Shown here one piece after another: positions 15,286 to 21,231 of a stretch of DNA of 24,378 nt. A program made the position numbers and the translations under genes. Below the pieces are notes generated by a model, which was not told the origin of the DNA, searched no databases, and was given only the letters and a program-made list of their open reading frames with translations. Origin of the DNA: Acidobacteriota bacterium (GTDB lineage Bacteria; Actinomycetota; Acidimicrobiia; Spongiisociales; UBA5794); contig SMXV01000041.1 of the NCBI GenBank assembly GCA_004356175.1, forward strand, positions 1 through 24,378. The letters run 5' to 3'. How positions within the stretch are numbered: position 1 is the stretch's first letter; each line of letters starts with the position of its first letter.

Positions 15286-16214
15286 AGCGACAAGAGTGAG
15301 TAGACGCCGAACGTGCCGATCAGGAGCAATCCCTCCACACGGCTTATGCGCTGCGAGGAATACGCGAACACGCCAGCAAACACGGCCGAGAGAACCATGA
15401 TCGAGATCAACACAGGCGGCACCGCGGACACGCTGCCCGGGCCGAGAATCGCAGCGACACCGGCAACCCCAAGAGAGTTGAAGACGTTCGATCCGAGCAC
15501 GTTCCCGAGAACAAGGTCCGATGCCCCTCTGCGCGCGCCCGCGAACGCAGCCGAGAGTTCCGGCAGGCTTGTGCCCACGCCGGTGATGAGACCCATGAAC
15601 ACAACGGACAAACCAGCTGATTCGCCGATTGACAGGACGCCGTTGAGCAGTACTCGACCAGCGACGACTGTGGCAGCAAGTGCGACGAGGCCAATAGCAA
15701 CGTCGCGCCCAATATGTCGAGGCTCCTCGACAGTGCCCGGTTCGTGTTCGTCTGGTTCGGCGGCTCCGTCATTTGCCCAGTAGATGAGTAATCCGATGGC
15801 CACGAACATCCCAGCGACAAGACCGACTCCCTCCGAGACCGATACGGTGCCGTCTGCCAAGACGGCCGCAAAGGCGCAAACAGAACCGAGCATGAGTAAT
15901 CCTTCACGTCTCACGACGGAGTGCGTTGTCACAAGGACGGATATCAGCGCTGCCGAACCGAGGACGAGCGTTAGATTTGCTGTGTTCGAAGCAAGCACGT
16001 TGCTCATCGCGAGTCCAGTTTCGCCCTTCGACGCCGCCACGATCGATACGACAAACTCTGGCACAGACGTGCCAAACCCAACGATGACAGCACCGACAAT
16101 GACGGCTGAGACATTGAGCGCCTTCGCGAGGTTCACGGCGGACACAACAAGCCGATCGGCCGCCACCACGAGCACAATGAGACCACCAATGATCAGCAAG
16201 ATGTCGTACGCCAC
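15282..16214 (-). CDS. Calcium/sodium antiporter of the CaCA family (YrbG-like)
   Basis: A 310-residue cation/Ca2+ exchanger with about ten hydrophobic helices in two inverted halves separated by a short acidic cytoplasmic loop (about residues 151-170, DEHEPGTVEEP). Both alpha-repeats are present: GFGTSVPEFVVS with SNVLASNTANL in the first half and GVGTSLPELSAAF with GNVLGSNVFNSLG in the second, including the ion-binding Glu of each PE motif. It would extrude Ca2+ in exchange for Na+ or H+. The start is GTG 16214 with a strong GGAGG 7 nt upstream. It is the first gene of the five-gene minus-strand block and is divergent from nhaA, another cation antiporter. Confidence 0.94.
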   Translation of the reverse strand: MAYDILLIIGGLIVLVVAADRLVVSAVNLAKALNVSAVIVGAVIVGFGTSVPEFVVSIVAASKGETGLAMSNVLASNTANLTLVLGSAALISVLVTTHSVVRREGLLMLGSVCAFAAVLADGTVSVSEGVGLVAGMFVAIGLLIYWANDGAAEPDEHEPGTVEEPRHIGRDVAIGLVALAATVVAGRVLLNGVLSIGESAGLSVVFMGLITGVGTSLPELSAAFAGARRGASDLVLGNVLGSNVFNSLGVAGVAAILGPGSVSAVPPVLISIMVLSAVFAGVFAYSSQRISRVEGLLLIGTFGVYSLLSL

Positions 16215-16332
16215 GTCTGTACCTCCGTGGGGCGATGGTACCGCGTATCGATATTGCTCCAGTGATCGAACGGTCTGTAGCAGATGGCGACGGACTCATA
16301 CCGACGTACAAGTCGTGAACCACAGACCTGAG

Positions 16333-16338
16333 TAGGCT
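16333..16338 (+). promoter_or_regulatory. Putative -10 box close to the nhaA start
   Basis: TAGGCT (TAnnnT) ends 8 nt before the GTG start of nhaA, predicting a 5' leader of at most 1-2 nt. No ribosome-binding sequence is seen in the gap. The spacing is less exact than for the acyl-CoA dehydrogenase and bpa boxes. Confidence 0.35.
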
Positions 16339-16346
16339 CTACCACC

Positions 16347-17729
16347 GTGGCAGGCATCGATGAACCGATACATGAAACGTGGCTGGGCGGTGACTCGCTG
16401 GTTCCGAAACGCTTCGTACGGCCTGCCATCGAATTCACCCGCGTAGAGGCAGCGGGTGGGGGCATTCTTCTCGTCACCGCGGTAATTGCATTGATCTGGG
16501 CAAACTCGATGTGGTACGAGTCATATTTCACGTTGTTCAATGCCCCCATTGAGGTCGCTTTCGGCCCTGTTCACATTGCCGAGTCATTCAAGGACATCAT
16601 CAACGACGGCCTCATGGTGGTGTTCTTCTTCGTCGTCGGCCTTGAAATCAAACGAGAGCTCGCCGTTGGCGAGCTGAACTCGCTCAAAAAGGCATCTCTC
16701 CCAGTAATTGCGGCGCTTGGAGGCATGATCGTCCCAGCATTGATCTACGTTGCGTTTGTGGTCGGAACCGGTGATCCCGAAGCCATCAAAGGTTGGGGGG
16801 TGCCAATGGCGACAGACATCGCGTTCTCTGTTGGCATTGTTGCGCTCCTGGGCTCGCGCATATCGGTGAGCGCAAAACTCTTTCTCCTCGCCCTTGCGAT
16901 CGTCGATGACATCGGCGCAATCCTCGTCATCGCCGTCTTCTACACAAGCGAAATCGACTTCGGCTACCTCGCGTTTGCTGCAGCGCTGCTAATCGCTATT
17001 CACTTCGCCAAGAAGGCAGGCGTTTCAAGTCTGTTGTTCTATGTGCCCGTCGCCTTCGTCATCTGGTTCTTGTTTCTCGAATCAGGTGTGCACGCAACCA
17101 TTGCCGGCGTCATTCTCGGACTCATGACACCGGCCTACGCCAAATACTCAGATGAAACGTTCAGACAGAAGATGGTCAGAATATTGAGCCGATGGGACAC
17201 CAACAGAGCCTCCCCCGATTCAGCAGACCGACTCGATGCCGATGCCCGAGATCTCGCGCGCGTATCCATTGCTTCGATTTCGCCGCTCAACCGTCTTGAG
17301 CACGCGCTCCATCCTTGGTCGTCCTTCCTGATTGTCCCACTGTTTGCCCTGGCAAATGCGGGTGTCCGATTCGTAGGAAACGAAGCAAGTTTTGCCGAGC
17401 AGGTAACCGCGCCAGTTGCCCTCGGGGTCGCCATTGGACTTCTCGTCGGAAAACCGTTGGGAGTCATTGCTGCAACATGGCTTGGGGTCAAACTCGGACT
17501 CGGTGTACTGCCAAATCGGACCTCGTTCGCCACGGTGCTTGGACTTGGCATGCTCGCTGGCGTTGGCTTCACGGTGGCCCTCTTTATCACCGAGTTGGCA
17601 TTCACCAGTGAATTGCTAACGGCAGAGGCCAAACTCGGGATCTTCATCGGGTCCATTGTCTCGGGCCTTGCGGGCTACGCCGTGCTTAGGATCTCCAACC
17701 CACTGAGACCTGAGTCGCCGGAGATCTGA
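16347..17729 (+). CDS. nhaA: Na+/H+ antiporter NhaA
   Basis: A 460-residue NhaA-family antiporter with about twelve transmembrane helices, exporting Na+ for H+ across the cytoplasmic membrane. Diagnostic stretches are FFFVVGLEIKREL, MATDIAFSVG (Asp157, the counterpart of E. coli Asp133), LALAIVDDIGAILVIA (Asp187 and Asp188, the ion-binding pair), GVHATIAGV and VGKPLG. A soluble loop of roughly 55 residues between the two halves (near EHALHPWSSF) is longer than in E. coli, as often seen in actinobacterial members. The start is GTG 16347. The gene is divergent from the CaCA exchanger, with only 132 nt between them. Confidence 0.95.
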   Translation: MAGIDEPIHETWLGGDSLVPKRFVRPAIEFTRVEAAGGGILLVTAVIALIWANSMWYESYFTLFNAPIEVAFGPVHIAESFKDIINDGLMVVFFFVVGLEIKRELAVGELNSLKKASLPVIAALGGMIVPALIYVAFVVGTGDPEAIKGWGVPMATDIAFSVGIVALLGSRISVSAKLFLLALAIVDDIGAILVIAVFYTSEIDFGYLAFAAALLIAIHFAKKAGVSSLLFYVPVAFVIWFLFLESGVHATIAGVILGLMTPAYAKYSDETFRQKMVRILSRWDTNRASPDSADRLDADARDLARVSIASISPLNRLEHALHPWSSFLIVPLFALANAGVRFVGNEASFAEQVTAPVALGVAIGLLVGKPLGVIAATWLGVKLGLGVLPNRTSFATVLGLGMLAGVGFTVALFITELAFTSELLTAEAKLGIFIGSIVSGLAGYAVLRISNPLRPESPEI

Positions 17730-17772
17730 CATTTCGATTCCGATGAGACCGGGAACATTTGTCAACGCCACG

Positions 17773-17778
17773 TAGTTT
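17773..17778 (+). promoter_or_regulatory. Putative -10 box of a leaderless DUF547 transcript
   Basis: TAGTTT (TAnnnT) ends 7 nt before GTG 17786. The intervening CTCCTCC is pyrimidine-rich and cannot serve as a ribosome-binding site. This favours GTG 17786 over the TTG at 17759 as the start of the DUF547 gene. Confidence 0.45.
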
Positions 17779-17785
17779 CTCCTCC

Positions 17786-18565
17786 GTGAACACGAAACCG
17801 AACGCTCTTCTCATCGGGTGGCGTATGCTCTACGCTCGCCGCGTGGCTGCGCCCGATCCATCGGGCACCGCGGTTGTAGATCACACTCTGCTGGCTGAAG
17901 TTCTCAAGGCCGTTTCGGCTGACGGCGTCAGGGCGCTTCCGTCGGCGCTCTCGACACTCGGACGGTACCGCGACGAACTTGCCGCGATCAACCCAGACGG
18001 CCTCGACGCAGACGAAGCGCTCGCGTATTGGATCAATCTCTACAACGCGGGAGCGCTCTCCCGCGCGGGTGACGCTCGATCTCATGATTACGCATCTGTG
18101 CTCAGAGTGCCTGGCGCGTTTTTCGGCGTGTGGGCAACCGTCCAAGGCGTTACTTTGTCCCTCGACGACATCGAGCACGGAAAGATTCGGCGCTTCAAGG
18201 ATCCGCGGATACATGGGGCGTTGGTGTGCGGTTCTGTGTCATGCCCAACGCTCAGCGGAACACCCTTTGTTGGAAGAGATGTCGACCAGCAGCTCGACAC
18301 GCAGATGCGCTCGTATCTCAGTAACGGCGGCGCGGCGATCGATCGGACCACGAATACGATTCGTCTGTCACGGATTCTGAAGTGGTATGGGGCCGATTTT
18401 CAGCGGCCCAACGCAATGCCAACGCTTCGTCCGGCGCGAGCATCGAAAATGGCCGAAGCCATCCGGCCGTGGCTCGCAGAAGATGACGCGGACTACGTGG
18501 AGCTCCACCGGCCAAAGATCGTCTTCTCCTCCTACGACTGGGGACTTGGCTGCTCAATCACATGA
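17786..18565 (+). CDS. DUF547-domain protein
   Basis: A 259-residue protein of the DUF547 family, whose biochemical role is not established; some members have been compared with papain/transglutaminase-like folds. Visible family features are EALAYWINLYNAGAL, then HGALVCGSVSCPTL with paired cysteines, then LSRILKWYGADF, and a C-terminal SYDWGLG. It has no signal peptide or transmembrane segment that I can see. I use GTG 17786 because a TAnnnT box precedes it and the 9 residues before it are uninformative. The gene lies 56 nt after nhaA. Its 3' end overlaps the convergent membrane-protein gene by 34 nt. Confidence 0.85.
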   Translation: MNTKPNALLIGWRMLYARRVAAPDPSGTAVVDHTLLAEVLKAVSADGVRALPSALSTLGRYRDELAAINPDGLDADEALAYWINLYNAGALSRAGDARSHDYASVLRVPGAFFGVWATVQGVTLSLDDIEHGKIRRFKDPRIHGALVCGSVSCPTLSGTPFVGRDVDQQLDTQMRSYLSNGGAAIDRTTNTIRLSRILKWYGADFQRPNAMPTLRPARASKMAEAIRPWLAEDDADYVELHRPKIVFSSYDWGLGCSIT

Positions 18566-19185
18566 GCCGCCCCCTGAGCAGAAGCAACCACGCCGAAGGT
18601 GAACACGGCTGTAGCGACGAGCGCAGCGGCCACGTCGTATGGGAGCACCAGACGCATGAGGTCGGACGATGACACAACCCATTCGCCATTTGGTCCGAAC
18701 CCGACATTGTGGAGATATCGACCGATCGACCATACGCACACAAGACCGATCGCCAAACCTCCGACCACGGCAGGGCCCCGTCCCCACGCTCGGTATGCCC
18801 CTATGGTGACTGCCGCGACCACCCACGCAATGTCGAGCGCCGAAATCAACTGAAGAAACTGAGTTGACGGATCGAACCTCATCGCTGCTGACGACGCGAG
18901 GGTGACAAGACCGACCGTTCCGGTGACGAGAACAACCAGAGCGACTCCACTTGCGACGGTCTCCGTGATGTTGCCCCAGCCCGAACCGTTGAACCATCCC
19001 GAGGAACCAAGGGACACGACCATTTGGCTAAGCACGATTCCGAAAAGCACCAGCCCACTCAGCTGAACGATGAATCCTCTCAGCGGATCAGAACGAATGT
19101 CGACAAGTAGCAGCGGTAGCGAGACGAGCAGCCCACCAACAAGCCAAGGCACGGTCACGAGAATAGCCTTCTCTATGGGTGCCAT
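18532..19185 (-). CDS. Multi-spanning membrane protein of unknown family
   Basis: A hydrophobic protein of 217 residues with about six predicted helices (for example AILVTVPWLVGGLLVSLPLLL, GFIVQLSGLVLFGIVLSQM, VALVVLVTGTVGLVTLA, AVVGGLAIGLVCVWSI). I recognise no family or catalytic motif. I use ATG 19185, which begins 1 nt after the methyltransferase stop, so translation is probably coupled to it. In-frame ATG 19224 and the full frame to 19326 would overlap the methyltransferase and add hydrophilic residues without homology signals. Its 3' end overlaps the DUF547 gene by 34 nt tail to tail. Confidence 0.65.
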   Translation of the reverse strand: MAPIEKAILVTVPWLVGGLLVSLPLLLVDIRSDPLRGFIVQLSGLVLFGIVLSQMVVSLGSSGWFNGSGWGNITETVASGVALVVLVTGTVGLVTLASSAAMRFDPSTQFLQLISALDIAWVVAAVTIGAYRAWGRGPAVVGGLAIGLVCVWSIGRYLHNVGFGPNGEWVVSSSDLMRLVLPYDVAAALVATAVFTFGVVASAQGAAHVIEQPSPQS

Positions 19186-19186
19186 A

Positions 19187-20065
19187 TCAGACTCGGACCG
19201 AGCGTTTTCCCGTGTGTCCTTCATGGATTCGGCGATTCGCAATCCCGATGTATTCGGCGTTGAGCTCGTAGCCAACGAAGTGCCGGTTCGACTCAACCGC
19301 CGCGACGGCTGTTGTGCCCGACCCAAGGAATGGGTCGAGAATCAGATCGTTCTCGAAGGTATACAACTCAATGAGTCTGCTGGGAAGCTCTACAGGGAAT
19401 GGCGCAGGATGCCCAACTCTGCGTGCCGACTCTGGCAGTATGTTCCATATCGACACAGTTGCCTCAAGAAACTGCTCCTTTGTGATCGTGTCCTCGCCCT
19501 TGCGAACCCGAGCGTACGAACCTTTCGATCCGACGATGACGTATTCGTGAATGTCTCGCAACGTCGGATTCTTCGCCGACTGCCACGAGCCCCATGCACA
19601 CGATCCGCCCGCTGATTTCGCCTTCTGCCAGATAATCTCGCCACGCAGATCGAATCCCGTCTCTGTCAACAACGCAGAGACGTACTGGTTGAGGGGAATG
19701 TATGGCTTGCGGCCAAGATTGGCGACGTTGACCGCGACCCGGCCACCTGGCTCAAGGACACGGAACGTCTCAGCGAAAACCTGACGTAACAGGTCGAGGT
19801 ACTCGTCGATGCCGAGATCTTCGTCGTACTCCTTGCCCACGTTGTATGGAGGGGAGGTGACCATCAGAGCAACACAGTTATCGGGGATCTGGTGCATGTC
19901 TACGGAGGATGATTCGAAAATCTGGTCGATCACTGATGCCGGCGGATCGGCAACTTCACCCATGTCCAAGGTGGTACCGGCAATGTGCATCCGACGCCCA
20001 TAGTACACCGACGCATCATGCCCCTCGCGTTTTCCGGAACCGAAACTCGCTGTGTTCGTGGCCAC
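19187..20065 (-). CDS. Orphan DNA methyltransferase, beta-class (N4-cytosine or N6-adenine)
   Basis: A 292-residue S-adenosylmethionine-dependent amino-methyltransferase. The catalytic motif TSPPYNVG (residues 70-77) comes before the cofactor-binding motif DPFLGSGTTAVAA (about 245-257), which is the beta-class order. The region between, with SCAWGSWQSAKNP and LRDIHEYVIVGSKG, should hold the target-recognition part. SPPY is used by both N4-cytosine and N6-adenine enzymes, so the modified base is open. The start is GTG 20065 with an excellent AGGAGG 5 nt upstream. No restriction endonuclease gene is adjacent, so it is an orphan, more likely regulatory or protective than half of a local restriction system. 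The downstream membrane protein begins 1 nt after its stop. Confidence 0.92.
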   Translation of the reverse strand: MATNTASFGSGKREGHDASVYYGRRMHIAGTTLDMGEVADPPASVIDQIFESSSVDMHQIPDNCVALMVTSPPYNVGKEYDEDLGIDEYLDLLRQVFAETFRVLEPGGRVAVNVANLGRKPYIPLNQYVSALLTETGFDLRGEIIWQKAKSAGGSCAWGSWQSAKNPTLRDIHEYVIVGSKGSYARVRKGEDTITKEQFLEATVSIWNILPESARRVGHPAPFPVELPSRLIELYTFENDLILDPFLGSGTTAVAAVESNRHFVGYELNAEYIGIANRRIHEGHTGKRSVRV

Positions 20066-20099
20066 GATTGCCTCCTGGACAGAACGGTAGTAGCAGGAC

Positions 20100-20114
20100 C
20101 CACCAGAATGGTGG
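20100..20114. other. Small hairpin upstream of the methyltransferase
   Basis: CCACC-AGAAT-GGTGG is a perfect 5-bp stem, about 35 nt upstream of the methyltransferase start on its coding strand. It could be leader structure or an operator. No T-run makes it a terminator. Confidence 0.25.
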
Positions 20115-20138
20115 CAAAGGGAACGAGCGAAGGTTCTA

Positions 20139-20255
20139 GTTTCTAGCCAGCACAGATTCCAGAACGGTTCCGCAAGAATGGCTCAGCACTGCCCTGAAAG
20201 CTGAGGGCTGATAGCTCTCCGCTGACGAGAAACCAAGAACTGGAGGCTTCCTCCC
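20139..20255. repeat. Degenerate composite repeat with GCTGATAGCT units
   Basis: This gap after the pheA stop holds TTCTAGTTTCTAG (20144-20156), then CTGAAAGCTGAGGGCTGATA with AGCT, GCTGACGAGAAACC, and an AACTGGAGGCTTCCTCC tail. The word content and the ending resemble the gap at 10470-10551. It is non-coding as far as I can see. Confidence 0.4.
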
Positions 20256-21080
20256 CTACTTCACTACCGCCTTGTACGACCCGAGATTGATGAGCGATGC
20301 TGCGCTGGCGGGTGGGGGGTCGATGACGTAGCGCAGACCCTCCTCGCCTGGTGGGTGCACAAGGTCGATGAAGAAACGGTAATTCCATGCAACCCCGGCC
20401 GGGCGGGACTCGATTCGAGTCAGGTTCGCGCCCCGTAACCCAAGCTCCGTGAGAACAAGTGCGAGTGACCCAGGGGTGTGGGATCCGGTGACGACAATGG
20501 TCGTCTTGTCATCATCAGGATCCACAACAGGTTCGCCGACGGCAAGAACAACGAACCGTGTCGTGTTGTCATCGCGGTCGAGTACGTGCTCAAGCAGAAT
20601 GTCGAGTCCGTGGGCCGCTCCCGCCCGGGGCGGTGCAAGCGCTGCCACAGATTTGTCGCCTGCTTCAGCGACCTGTCGGACGGCTCCCGCGGTGTCATGT
20701 GTCGGCACGACCTCGACGCCAAGTTCGAGCAGGGCGTGCTCGGCCTGAGCAAGCGCCTGGGGGTGGGAGCGAACCTCGCGAACGTCCTCAAGCTTGGCAC
20801 CGGGGACTCCATGGAGTGCGTGGCGCACCTCGACGAGATGCTCAGCAAGGATCGAGAATCTGACATGGCTGTCGTCGCCTGGCAAGCGGTCAAGGACCGG
20901 CAAAACGGAACCCGTGGTCGAATTCTCAACCGGAAGCACGAGACGGTCGACCTCGTCTGCTTCGAGGGCATCGAATGCTGCCGCGAACCCCCTGTACCCA
21001 ACGAAATCGCCATCGGGAAACAGCTCGGTCGCTGCCCTATAGCTATAACTGTGCGGTTCGCCCTGGTAGCCGATAATCAT
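20256..21080 (-). CDS. pheA: Prephenate dehydratase
   Basis: A 274-residue monofunctional prephenate dehydratase, converting prephenate to phenylpyruvate in phenylalanine synthesis. The catalytic domain runs from MIIGYQGEPHSYS through VLPVENSTTGSV, SHPQALAQAEHAL and NTTRFVVL, whose Thr-Arg-Phe is a family hallmark. A C-terminal ACT domain (about residues 190-270) shows GSLALVLTELGLRGANLTRIESRP, the phenylalanine-binding feedback site. The open frame extends to 21260, but ATG 21080 is where homology begins. TACTGT (21089-21094) lies 8 nt upstream with no ribosome site, again suggesting a nearly leaderless message. The EtfD-like gene is 151 nt upstream and functionally unrelated. Confidence 0.94.
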   Translation of the reverse strand: MIIGYQGEPHSYSYRAATELFPDGDFVGYRGFAAAFDALEADEVDRLVLPVENSTTGSVLPVLDRLPGDDSHVRFSILAEHLVEVRHALHGVPGAKLEDVREVRSHPQALAQAEHALLELGVEVVPTHDTAGAVRQVAEAGDKSVAALAPPRAGAAHGLDILLEHVLDRDDNTTRFVVLAVGEPVVDPDDDKTTIVVTGSHTPGSLALVLTELGLRGANLTRIESRPAGVAWNYRFFIDLVHPPGEEGLRYVIDPPPASAASLINLGSYKAVVK

Positions 21081-21088
21081 GACCCGAG

Positions 21089-21094
21089 ACAGTA
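21089..21094 (-). promoter_or_regulatory. Putative -10 box close to the pheA start
   Basis: On the minus strand TACTGT (TAnnnT) ends 8 nt before the pheA ATG. The gap CTCGGGTC holds no convincing ribosome site. A convincing -35 element is not visible. Confidence 0.35.
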
Positions 21095-21231
21095 TCAGAT
21101 ACAGAACGAAACCAACCAGCGACAGGTTCCCGAAATGTCGGCAACGCCCACCCAATCGCTTTGCCCTTGTGTCCCGTTTCGTTGATCGTGCAGCGGAGCA
21201 TCCCCGGGGACGTCCGTGCATAGGTGCCTTT

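Noticed and set aside
17759..17785. TTG at 17759 as the start of the DUF547 gene.
   Set aside because: No ribosome site, and it would place a good TAGTTT promoter box inside the coding region. GTG 17786 fits better.
19187..20065. Assigning the methyltransferase to a CTAG-specific N4-cytosine group, and linking that to the MITE's CTAG target.
   Set aside because: The motif resemblance is from memory and not decisive; specificity cannot be read from the sequence. The coincidence with the MITE target would be speculation.
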